Shown: positions 11,694-21,833 of the stretch, piece after piece
Layout: the number at the start of each line of letters is the position of its first letter
How positions within the stretch are numbered: position 1 is the stretch's first letter
Assembly: GCA_003971905.1 (NCBI GenBank)
Contig: RSEE01000076.1
Coordinates: 186,001 to 250,000, forward strand
Source of the DNA: Moniliella sp. 'wahieum'
Taxonomy: Eukaryota > Basidiomycota > Moniliellomycetes > Moniliellales > Moniliellaceae
Length of the DNA: 64,000 nt
Direction of reading: 5' to 3'
Position numbers and translations under genes: made by a program
Notes under the pieces: generated by a model
The model's database searches: none
What the model saw: only the letters and a program-made list of their open reading frames with translations
What the model was told of the DNA's origin: nothing

Positions 11694-13054
11694 ATGACTG
11701 CCACGCTCCCCGAGAAGGACAAGCCCCATGCCCAGGTCGTCGTCATCAAGCTCGGCACCTCCTCCATCCTCAACGAGGCCACCTACATGACCCGTCTCGC
11801 CACCCTCTCTGCGCTGGTGGAGGCGTGTCGCGCGCTGCGCGAAGCCGGGCACAAAGTCCTCCTCGTCTGTTCCGGCGCCATCGGCGTGGGCAAAGTACAG
11901 ATGAACATGGCTGGTCGCCCGCCCCGCTCGCTCGGGGAGAAGCAAGCGCTGGCTGCGGTTGGCCAGTGTCGGCTGATGGCCTTGTGGAGCTCGCTCTTTG
12001 GTGCGCTCAACATGACGGTGGCCCAGGTCCTGATCACCAAGAACGACTTGGCGGACCGCGTTCGCTTCCGCAACGCTCGCAACACCCTCATGACCCTCCT
12101 GCACCAACTCGACGTGATCCCAATTGTGAATGAGAACGATACGGTGTCGACGGCCGAGCTGCGCTTTGGCGATAACGATACCCTCAGTGCTGTCACCGCC
12201 AGTCTTGTCGATGCCCACTTCCTTTTCCTTCTGACCGATGTCGATGGGTTGTACACGGGCAACCCACGAACCGACCCGTCGGCACGAAAACTGGCCGTCG
12301 TACATGACTTGGCCGCGGTACGGAAACTGGTCAATGTCAAGTCCGCCGGCTCATCCTTTGGCACGGGGGGGATGGAGACCAAACTGATTGCTGCTGAGCT
12401 GGCCACTGCGGCCGGGGTAGCAACGGTGATCATCAATGGCCAACACCCAGAGAACATTGCGACAGTGGTAAAAGAAGGGGTGCCCAGTTCCTCTTCCCCC
12501 TCGCCCGCTCGTAGCGGCCCGTCAGTTTCCTTGGCAGATTCCGTTTCCTCGCTGCGAATGGAAGCAGAGGAAGCGCATGCTGAGGCGGACAATGCTGCGC
12601 GATCCCATCTGCCGCCTCACACCATCTTTGTCCCGCAAGCCGAGCCTTTGTCCTCGCGCAAATGGAGCATCCTCCATGCCCTCCACCCTGCCGGGAGCGT
12701 GGTGGTTGATCTCGGTGCATACCGCGCCATCACGAGACACGACTCGGGGGGACGTTTGCTGCCGGCTGGGGTGGTGGCTGTGGAAGGCAACTTCCAGCGG
12801 ATGCAAGCGGTTCGGATCTTGGTCCGCAAGCCCGTTTCGGAGCAGGTGCGTGGTCCGACGCCCGATGGTCCTTTGGTGCCTGGCTCCGAGGCGGCTGGGC
12901 CTGGTCCGATGAGGAGGTGGGTCGTGGGATTGTCAACTACACTTCGATGGAGTGTGTCCGGATCCGAGGCTCTAAGACGTCTGAGATCAGCAAGATCCTG
13001 GGCTATGCCGACTCGGACTACATTACGGACCAAATCGTGCTGTATGAGAGTTAG
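11694..13054 (+). CDS. glutamate 5-kinase (proline biosynthesis, first step)
   Basis: Phosphorylates L-glutamate to gamma-glutamyl phosphate, the first step from glutamate to proline, in the cytosol. The ATG at 11694 directly precedes the kinase domain: VVIKLGTSSI (P-loop-like start), LLVCSGAIGVG, QVLITKNDL, IPIVNENDTVS, FGDNDTLSA, LLTDVDGLYTGNPR and FGTGGMETKL. These are the substrate and nucleotide motifs of the amino acid kinase fold. An unusual Ser/Glu-rich linker (about 12,480-12,610) leads to a C-terminal PUA domain. The frame breaks at about 12,907. In the next frame the PUA domain continues VGRGIVNYTSMECV...SEISKILGYADSDYI to a stop at 13052-13054. One missing base in GGTCCGATG explains this. 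No intron is seen. Corresponds to yeast PRO1. Confidence 0.93.
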
Positions 13055-13326
13055 GCTACAACAATCTCTCCTTTGACCTTTGACTCTTCTGTTCTCTTCC
13101 TCGTTTCATTTTTACCTTGGCAAGTGGAGCAATACCATGCAGTGCGCCTCTCCCCTCGCCCTGGCCTACGCAAACTCTGGACGGCAAAAGTCACCGGACC
13201 ATAAGGCTGTGTGCGAGAGAGGGAAAGAAAAAAAAATCAGCAAAAGGCAAAACAAAAAGCAGAACCTACGCACCTCGGTAGTGAGCGTCTGTTGGTTGTT
13301 GAGGGGTTCTGCGCTAATACGGCCGT

Positions 13327-14009
13327 TCAGAGGCCCTCCTTGACGGGTTTTCCCGCCTTGAGGTCATCAAGGAGCTTGACGACTGTCTCAGGGGTCAAGT
13401 CTTCGTAAAAGTCGTCGTTGATCTGGATCATGGGCGCGTTGGAGCAAGCACCGAGGCACTCCACCTCAACCAAGGTAAACACCTTGTCTTCGGTCGTCTG
13501 ACCCGGTTGGATGCCCAAGTGCTTAACGATCGCCTCGAGGATCGCTGTGCTGCCCACGCCGCCGAGCATGCAAGGGGTGGTGGTGCAAAGCTGGAGGAAG
13601 AACTTGCCGACAGGATCGCGGTTGAACATGTGTAGAATGTGGCGACCTCGTACACGCGCATCGGGGGCATGTCGAGCAACTTGGCCACATAGTTCATGCA
13701 GCTGATGCTTGTCCACCCCCCGTTCTGGCGCTGGGCCAAGTCGAGCACGGGGATGACAGCGGCCTTCTTGTACTGGGGGGGGTAGCGGGAGATGACCTCC
13801 TGGGCCTTGGCCATGTGGGCATCGTCAAATTCAAAGGGGATGCTGGGGTTGTTGATGGGCGAGTCGCGATGGACAAAAGGTGGTCGGAACGGAGCGCTGG
13901 GCTGGTGCTGAGGGCACGCGCAGGCAAGGCACCGCCGCGGCAGACAAGCGCGGAAGGAGCGCCGCTGAGCGCAGCAAGGTGCGGGGGAAGCAAGACGCAA
14001 TGCAGGCAT
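13327..14009 (-). CDS. NADH:ubiquinone oxidoreductase 24-kDa subunit (NDUFV2/NuoE)
   Basis: Peripheral subunit of mitochondrial complex I carrying the 2Fe-2S cluster N1a. From the Met at 14009 an Arg/Ala/Cys-rich presequence leads to [16 protein letters not shown], then [20 protein letters not shown] and [20 protein letters not shown], all typical of the family. The cluster ligands are visible as C-x4-C in LCTTTPC and C-x3-C in VECLGAC. The protein ends KPVKEGL. A single missing base near 13,630, between FYT and FNRDPVGKF, splits it into two frames. Repaired length is about 227 residues, slightly short for a mitochondrial precursor, so an upstream exon is possible. It is convergent with the glutamate 5-kinase gene, with 270 bp between the stops. 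Confidence 0.92.
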
Positions 14010-14630
14010 GGCAGATGTGACGAGGGCAGAGGAGAGGAGACGCAAACGCCGGCAGCAGACACAACCACGACGGTGGAGCTGCCTTTGCGGTGACTTAACC
14101 TTCAGATCCACTGGGATGGGATGGAGGGCCATTTGTAATCTCAACGTCTCTTATGTCAGCACCGGCGCCTCGCGGTGGCGCCTAATGAAATTAATGAAAT
14201 TTCATGCAGCAGCCAATCTGCCCTTCCGCGTCGCGTCTGTGCAAAAATGTGCTCCTGCCCTCGCCTGGGGTTATAGTACCTCAACGGAAGACCTCGGTCC
14301 TAGGGCAGCACCGCAATGCAAGCCCATCCCACTCCCACTTCCACTTCGCATGGATGAGCAGCACCCACCCTTACGTTGGCACAAGTGAACATGCGTCCTT
14401 CATCCGTACGACGCTCCTCACTTCTTGGGGTAAACTTCTTCTCAACGCAGCAGCTGTCTAGCTATACTATACGATGCACGATGCATCAATACATGGCAAA
14501 AATGGGGTATACCATAGCGCTCCATTCCCGCCTCGAACAACAATCCAGTGAGAAGAGACAGCAGAACATGCAAACACGTACGTATAGCAGCACAGACATT
14601 TAAGCCACTGTTTTCGTATCCTGAACGCTT
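14010..14630. other. spacer
   Basis: Nothing is recognised. It holds the 5' flank of the complex I gene and the 3' flank of the carrier gene, both on the minus strand. Short plus-strand ORFs lack motifs. Confidence 0.5.
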
Positions 14631-15838
14631 TCAAGTCGGCTTTGGCCAGCTTGTAGGATGACTACCCCCACATCCACGGGTAACGTTAGCCGCTTTGCTC
14701 GCTCCTGTAGAGCAGCACAAGAGGGAAGAACGTACCAAGTACACGTCATTCAGACTGAGTGTCAAAATGGTATGAGGCGCATCCGGAAAAAGTGAGCTGC
14801 TGCCCTTGTAGTACCCACGGAACCCTTCGGCTTTGGCAATCTTGCTCAACGCGTCGATCGGGCCACTGTACAGTGACCCGACCCGCCTACCAGTGGAGGA
14901 TCAACGTGGGTGGGTGGGGTGACCCGAGTCAAAACTACATCCATAGGCTGCATCACACGAGCACCACAGCGCCTGCGAAAGCAGAGCAAGTCAGTAGCGT
15001 AAGGAACGGGTGCTTGTCCCGGCCAACAGGGTGAGGGTTTACGGGTTCGAGTGAGGGTCAAGAGCAGCGATATGGGTTTTGGCCCAGTGATACGACGGAA
15101 GCTGCACTGTACTTCCCGAGCGGTGCGAAGGATGTTGGACGTAACACCCCGAGCCAAACCCGAAAATCCATCCAGACGGACAATCGTCCGGAGCCGTCCC
15201 ATCCATTCTTGTAGTGCCGTTTCTGCTTGCCAATATCATACACGGGGGAGTAAGCCTGCATACGCGCCTTGACCAAGTAAAAGGGTGACCTGTGCGCCAA
15301 ACGCACCGGACGCCGCACCGGCCAGCAGGGCCGTCGAGGCATACTTTCTTCCCGTGGAAGACCAAAGAGAGAGTTGAACGTTTGCCTCAGCGGTTCGTAC
15401 GTGCCCAAGCGTGCCCCGTTCATGGCGACTTGGTAGACCGCCGCTACACACCAGACCACGTTGCAGTCCACGCACACCTTCACCGCGGTACGTCTTTCGA
15501 AGGCAGTCGACAAAGTTATGAAGAGCTTGGAGACCGGCTTGCCATCCGTCGTAGTCGCCTTTTGCAGCTCACCTTGCAACTGCATCCGAGTCTTGGCCAC
15601 CTCTGTCAAGAAAGAAGGTTAGCCTAATAGGCCGAATCAAGAATGGTGCGACGCGGGTGGAGTTGCAGGGCTTACCCATCGGGTTTGTCGCCAGCACCGC
15701 CGTCACAGCCGCAGCCGAGCCCACAGCAAAGCCTTCGGCTGTGGTGAGCGGCTCCTTGTCGCCAGGAATCTTCCGGACAGGGTTGGCGTCCGGCCGCAGC
15801 TCGTGGTAGACGGCGTCGGTAGAGGAGCTGATGGGCAT
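14631..15838 (-). CDS. mitochondrial carrier, oxaloacetate/SLC25A34-35 type
   Basis: Inner-membrane solute carrier with three repeats of about 100 residues. The start MPISSSTDAVYHEL at 15838 is followed by the first helix AEGFAVGSAAAVTAVLATNP. After an intron (about 15,600-15,675) comes EVAKTRMQLQGEL, which resembles the yeast Oac1 motif. Later parts are GARLGTYEPLRQTFNSLFG, ALLAGAASGAFGAQV, YLVKARMQAYSPVY, MQPMDVVLTRV (third P-x-D motif) and the end GFRGYYKGSSSLFPDAPHTI. The M-x-P-x-DV-x-LTR signature and APHTI near the end favour the Oac1/SLC25A35 subgroup over dicarboxylate carriers. Substrate is therefore inferred as oxaloacetate or a related anion. The reading frame changes at several introns and at likely indels, so exon borders are approximate. 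Confidence 0.82.
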
Positions 15839-17160
15839 GTCTGGACAGGAGTCGTGGCAGCGCTGTGTGAAAGCTCTGATGGGATGGGTAAGAAGAAGGT
15901 GCAGTTCAAGGTCAAAGAGAGGGGCGTTTCTTATTTCTTCCCTTGTTCGTCGAATGTCATGCGTGCACTACTATACCTTGGTCTGGTTCTCACGGTTCAG
16001 CTCAGCTATGTTGATGTTTGTACGGCAGAGGCGCATGCCTGCCCTGCCTGCCAGCGCCCCGCCGGAGCATCCCGGGCGTCGGGGCTTGGGCGGCTTAGCC
16101 GGGATTAATGGAGAATGGTTGTCCGCGTGTGGCTAGGCCGGCGTGGATGTGTCTGGGCGGGATGGGGAATGGGCAACTCATGGGTTTCACAGTGGATGGA
16201 GACTCTTCGAGACCCTTCGAGACCCTCCTACATTTGATTTTTGGCGATTTAATCAGATTGCAGAACAAGCAAGCCGGCGCAACGGCACGCGCGGGCACGC
16301 CAGGGCACTGCCAACGGAGCCGCGTTTGCAGGAAGGCCACAGGACCCTTCTTGGACCCTACACCCTCCGGCCACTCCCGACACGGACCACCACGAGCACA
16401 CAGAACCGCAGTGTGCACCGGTGCCTGCGTACACTCGTCTTGAAGCCAGAGCCAAGGCCTCAGGTACTCGTTACTCAGTAGCTCAACATCACCTCCGTGT
16501 ATCAACAGCGCCATCAGGCATCAGCGCATCGGCCAGCGCTGAGCTCAGCACCTCAGTGCGCCACCAGCGCGCGTCACGCGCATCAACATGCTTGAAGCTT
16601 GACATGTGACATGCTTGACATGGGACATGTGACACCCCAACAATTACTCACCATCTCAGCACCAACAGCAGCACACTACCCAAACCGAGTGTTCTAAACG
16701 CTTTCTCCGCAATCGCAACCGCGCGCGCGGGCGCCCGAACACATTTACTGGCTCAGCGTGCGCTCAACACGTTCACAACCGTTACAAGAACAAGTTGCAT
16801 ATCACTGTGTTCCGTGTTGCACACGCTTTTTACGCTACAGCAACATCCATATCCTTGACTTTTTGCTGTGTCCTCTTCCATCCCTTCCCCCCACCCCTTC
16901 CCACCACCCTTCAAGCTTCATTCAAGATTCTTGTACCAACCAGTTACCTGTTCTCGGGACCAACAAGAGCCAACCTACCTGCCAAAAGAGACGCGCGAAG
17001 CGGGTACGTGTTGGTCCAGGATGGGCCTGGGGAGCAAGGCAGTGGGGGATAGGTTAGCCATCAGGAGATGGGCATGTTCAAGTGGCATGCGCATACAAGC
17101 ACCGAGCCTAAACGTTTTCCACTGCCGACCAAAGTCGCGGCCATGGGCAGCACTCTGTAC
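15839..17160. other. spacer with mixed repeats
   Basis: No gene is recognised. GACATGTGACATG-type 7-bp repeats are at 16,599-16,634. Plus-strand ORFs at 16,108-16,514 have no identifiable domain. Confidence 0.5.
16599..16634. repeat. 7-bp array of ACATGTG-like units
   Basis: Several ACATGTG and ACATGCT/ACATGGG variants lie at seven-base steps. Similar arrays are at 31,990-32,025, 42,035-42,115 and 60,457-60,490. Confidence 0.75.
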
Positions 17161-18470
17161 TTATGGCTCTGTGTACTCTGGGTTGGACACCCAACCCAAG
17201 TCCAGCCAGCAGCTAAACGAGCCAACAAGGGACAAGAAGAAACAACAACAACAAAACCTGATTTTGGGAAACCTACTGAGCCCCACCAAGATCGATCGAC
17301 CAATCAAGGCCGAGTATGGGGAGGGCATAGATCTTGAGTGTGGTGTCCCAACCAAACAGGGCAGGGTCTCAGGAAAATGCTCGCCAAACCCACGCGTCAA
17401 GGTCGTCCCAGGCGAAAGGACAATGTTGGTTTACAAGTCCCGTCGCAAGTCCAGGTTGACACGGAACACTCTGTCGTACACCGCCTGGTGAACAATAACT
17501 GGGTACTGGAGCCCGACTAGGTCCGGGTTGAACAGGATCTCCAGCTCACGGAAAAGGGTTCGGGCCCGAGCCACGCAACAGGTACCGTGACCGGGTACCG
17601 GGTACCCGGTAGCGCTCAGCGTCATCCCTCGCCCCACCCCACTCCTCTCCCCGTCCCTCAGGGGGAAGGATACCATGCACCTTGGCGCTGTTTCCATCTG
17701 GGAGTTTGAATTCTTGGGTTTCGTGCGAAGTGCCAACATTGGTTTCTGCCTTGGCCTGGTTGAAGGGGGCTTAACCGCACTGTTCTTCTTTGATTGTCGC
17801 ATCACATCTTTATCTGCCAAGAGGTGCGGAGGCTCTTGATCCGTACCCTGTGGAGTCTTGCATCGGCACCTGCTCCACCACATCCCTCCTGGCCACGTCG
17901 ATCCTGCGCATAGCGTGGGGCATCGAGAACTAAGCCGGTAGTGGGACCTGTCGAGAGTAGAGGGTCAAGATGGCTTGGATGGAGGTAAAGACCACAAGTA
18001 CGTTGACCGTTTGGAAAGGCACTTGGGCTGCAACCTCGCAGGTTTGGCGTGGGTTGAGTGATGAGTACTGAGTCACAGTACTGAGCGGAGCCTGGGTGAG
18101 CAACACGGTATATGCCTCCGACAAACCGTCTTCAGTTCCTCGTCGTCAATGTGGGTCAAAATGTTTCCATGTCTTCCCAGTCGGTCATCAAACGTCATGT
18201 TCCATTGGGTAGCGGACCTGGTGCAGCCCGCGCAACTCTTCTGCCCGACAACCAACGAACATGTATCGCCCCTCTATGCCGCCCACCATGACGCGCGGGT
18301 ACTTGGGTCGGCCCACAAACTAAAGAAGGGAAGAAACAGTTGGGCTGCTCCTAGCCAGCAAAAAACCACTCTTAATGGTGCCTGCTCCATTGTCGATGAC
18401 GACACGACGGCTGGTTGGTGGGCAGTGGCGTCGGCAAAGTTGCCGGGTGTGCTCAGGGATGGGTGCTGTT
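17161..18470 (-). pseudogene. ARP1/centractin-like actin-related gene, broken
   Basis: In order on the minus strand I can read: VVIDNGAGTIKSGF (~18,400), VGRPKYPRVMVGG (~18,300), RYPMEHDV (~18,205), DWEDMETF and HIDDEELKTV (~18,140), FTSIQAILTLYS (~17,975), MRRIDVA, ELEILFNPDLVGL (~17,530), DLDLRRDL, TTLTRGFGEHF (~17,400), GRSILVGLS, and after a probable intron WVSNPEYTEP (stop near 17,161). This order and wording fit ARP1, the dynactin filament subunit, better than actin itself. Besides single-base frameshifts there is a foreign insertion of about 24-27 bp at 18,058-18,087. About 16-18 conserved residues (the SGDGVTH phosphate-binding region) are missing near 17,920. Introns seem kept, so it is not a processed copy. 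Those two lesions make a pseudogene more likely than bad sequence alone. Confidence 0.68.
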
Positions 18471-19349
18471 GTTGGGGGAGGAGCGGCACAGGAGCAGCAA
18501 GCACTCCGGTGGATGCACACCTGTCTCCCCTAGGCTGGTAGGCTCAGTGGGACGTAAGAGGGCGGTACGCCTCACGGCTTTAAGCTTTATGGGCCTTGAG
18601 CCTAAGCCTTGGGCCGTAGGCCTTGTGAAGCTAGCAGGGGTGGCATTGGTGCTACGCTGTCTCCCACTCCGCCTGTAAATTCCGCCGGCACGAAGTGCAA
18701 TTAATACAGCTCCTGCAGCCATGTCGATGACTGATGAACAGCTTCATCGACTTCATCGTTGGACTTCAACTTCATCCAAGTTGATAACCGGATGAACTCT
18801 AAGAACAGTGAATCGATGAACGTGGAACTTCAACTTGAACGTTGAACCGATCAGATGATCGATAACTTCATCGTTGACTCAATAAACTTCATCGGGTTCA
18901 ACTCACCGCGTGTCTTCGTCCACATGGTACACGTTGAACGTTGAACTTCAACGTTGAATTGAGGGCGAAGAGGCTGAAGCCCGCAACCACGTTTATGGGC
19001 AGCACCAGGCAGCGAAACTCTATAAGCAACAAACAACTTACCCGGGGGAGAAAAAGAGGGAGGGCTAGGGAAAATGGTTCGTTGGATAGGAGACGGGGCC
19101 CGAAGATGAGACCGTTGCACAAAAGACAAGAAGACTGGGATGGAACTCAACCAATAGGCAAAAGTGTATCGCATCAAGGATGCCAACCAACTGCTTGCAA
19201 CAGCTCTGGACCCTCAATGGAGGATGGGAGGAAATGAGTAGAAAGGTGGAGGAAAAGAGTAAAGGGGATGGTTGGTTCCGGGACCAAGCTGCCTCTGCCG
19301 AGGTTGCTCAGTCAGGGAGCTTTGGGCAAAGTGCTCAGCGGCTCGGCCT
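18471..19349. other. spacer rich in AACGTTG/AACTTCAACG motifs
   Basis: Between about 18,740 and 18,960 the sequence is built largely of short GTTGAAC, AACTTCAAC and CATCGAT-type words, including AACGTTGAACGTTGAACTTC near 18,933. No coding sequence is recognised. Confidence 0.6.
18925..18960. repeat. 7-bp array of AACGTTG units
   Basis: Two to three AACGTTG units (palindrome AACGTT plus G) are followed by an inverted AACTTCAACGTTG segment. A looser relative lies at 18,805-18,850. Confidence 0.75.
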
Positions 19350-20533
19350 TCAGGGGTCCCGCACGTAGTTGCCAGGGAAGATGCCCTGAACCCCATTCAC
19401 CACTCCGGTCCACCAATCGTCTGCCGAGCCCGTACGCTGCACCACCTCGATCCGATCGCCCGCGGCAAACGTAAGGTCACCATCAGCCTGGGCCGTGTAA
19501 TCGTACAGCGCAATGACATATTCCGGTGCAGATTCCATCCCCGGTTTCTTTCCCGGGATGGGGGGAGGCGGCTTTTTTGCCGAGGGTGCTGCTGCGTCCA
19601 ATAGCAGCTCCACCACCCTTACTCGGCGCATTGGCTGCCATACCGTGACCGCTGCCGCCGCGGGCCGTCGGTCCAAGCGACCGCCCATTCTGGCTCAGCA
19701 CGCGGACGGACGATGTAGCCGGCTTGCGGATGGACAGGTTTTCCAGCTGCTCTGTCACATCCCCCATCGCCGCCTGGTAATCGGACTCGATCTGGCCATG
19801 GGCCATTGAGTTCGTATCTGCCCTGCGCAAAGGCTTGGATGCGGTCAAGAGTGAGGTAGAGCACGTTGAGTTGCATGTAGTAAAAGGAGTGGAAGAGGGG
19901 CTTGACAAAGGTAGCGGCCAGTTCAAAGAACTGGGGCATCTCCTCCTTGAGGGTATTGTTAAAGTACTCGTAGTCTGCCATGGACGTTTCATACTCCTGC
20001 TCGACTTTGAACAAGTTTTGTTCATCCTTGAGCGACTTTTCCTTTTTGTTCTTGAGCTTCTCATAGCTGTTCTTGTGGCGGTCGTAATCCACAGCTTATG
20101 GTCGCGCTTCGTGATGTTCTTCCGGATGGCCAGGGCCACAGTGGAAGTCCTTGAGCGGTCCAACAATGCGGTTCTCAATGAGCTCAATCTCGGGGGTAAG
20201 CGTGTCGCGCAGACTGGCGAGCATGGCGTCGTACTCAGGGAGACTGGCAAGGGTGTGAGCGGCCTCGGGGTGGTGGTGCAGCAGGTCGCCCTCGGATCCA
20301 ATGGGGGAAAGAGGGCTTGGAACGTAGTGCCGAACGCGGCGCCAGACACGAGCATGTTCTGCACGCTGTTGCGGTACTCAACAGCATCCTTCTGGAGCTT
20401 CTCGGCCGTCTTCTCAAAGGTGCCGAAGCGGCGGGCAAGCTCGTCGAACTGGGCATCGGTGCTCTGTGGGACATGCCGACCTTGGAGGTCACATGTGGGG
20501 TGCGCGGCTGAATGCCTTGGAGATACCACGCAT
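19350..20533 (-). CDS. BAR-SH3 protein (Rvs167/Hob1/amphiphysin family)
   Basis: Membrane-curving adaptor of endocytosis and the actin cortex. The Met at 20533 gives MRGISKAFSRAPHM, then TSKVGMSH, the canonical N-terminus of fungal Rvs167/Hob1 proteins. The N-BAR domain includes DAQFDELARRFGTFEKTAEK, then KLQKDAVEYRNSVQNMLVSG, HKNSYEKLKNKKEKSL, EYETSMADYEYFNNTLKEE and FFELAATFVKPLFHSFYYMQ. A Gly/Ser/Pro-rich linker follows. The C-terminal SH3 domain has ALYDYTAQADGDLTF, the DDWW motif and GIFPGNYV, ending at 19350. Frames change near 20,493 (ATGTGACC should carry one more G), 20,465, about 20,270, 20,080 and in the linker (~19,620-19,800), each consistent with a lost base. I see no certain intron. 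Confidence 0.92.
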
Positions 20534-21833
20534 GGTGGCTGGCAGGGGGGGGGGGGGGGAGGGGGCGCTGGTGTGGGTGGAGGAGCAGGGGTGCGCTCGG
20601 CGGCCTGCCGATGTGTGTGGCCGATGCGTGGCACATCAAGCTGAAGTCTGGGCGTGACCGGTGACGGGGAGCGCTCAGGCTGAGCACGGCTGGCTCAGGA
20701 GCTGACGTCAGCCAGGGCAGTTTGGCGGACCTAGATCCCAATAACCCCTTTCGGCCTCAGGCGTGCCAAGGTTTTTAGGAACGGCGAGGGTTGAAGTCCA
20801 ACATTCAAACGTTCAGCGTTGAAGTTCAACTTGAACATCCAACGCACATCCCGCATCGTCCATCGCAGATCGTAATCTCCCGCGCTGACGTACGCGCATC
20901 GATGTGCTTTCACTGTTTCAATGCTCCTGCTTCGGCCGCGATTGACGAGCTCAGGCACCAAAGTGCTGGGAGAAGTTGCGATGGCGAGCGTCGCCCGTGA
21001 CCGCGTTGTGGCCATACACGGAGCTTTGCAATGCGAATCTCCTTCCAAGGAAGGCTCAGAGAAGAGCATAGCCGGTGTAGGTGGCTGCCCCGCAACGGCT
21101 ATTGCAGTGAGATAAAGGCCGAACGGATATTCCATCCCATCAGCAATTGTGCATTAGTATATAGCCACACAATCGTCGTCATATATATAGCACTCCTTTT
21201 TCAGCATCAGGCCCTAAGAGTAAGGAACACCAACTAGAGATCTTTTGGGGTGTGTATCTCGACAGACCATCCACTACCGCATAACAAGCAAGTGTGTGAT
21301 GCAATCGCTTGTGACATAGAAGCACAAGGTGCTATATGGATCGCGCGATAGCAATATCGTGTGTTAGTACTCCACACATACTATACGCAAACAGTCCGCG
21401 GGCCCTCATCGGCCCATCGCTTTACCACAAGAGCCGAGATGGAAAGGGTGAAAATACGAACACATCAGGTACGAATATGGAGCTTCAAGCTTCATTACTC
21501 ATTGTTGAAGCACGCGGTGCGAAGAAAAGTCCATCATGTGATGGTCGGACAAGCGCTGTGAGCGCCACACAGGGGTTGAAGCTATCATCACCACATTTAT
21601 GTTTTGTATGCAGTCCTGTTGTGCTCTACTCTGTAGTGTAGCTTAAACATGCCCCAGGAACGCTGTCACGCACTATAGATTGGGGCATGGTGTTTGTTAC
21701 CCTCGGATAGAGACATCTCTATACCGAGATTATCATTCCATATGCCTTGACTCATGCTTATAAAACGAGTTTTCTCTCTCTGTGCCACAGACTAAACCTT
21801 CCTTCTTCCCCCCCATTAACGACATTTAACGGC
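20534..21833. other. spacer
   Basis: A 15-base G run (20,545-20,559) lies just upstream of the BAR gene start. AACGTT/TTCAAC words cluster at 20,803-20,850. Near 21,768 a TATAAAA box followed by CT-rich sequence precedes the permease gene and may be its core promoter. No gene is recognised. Confidence 0.5.
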
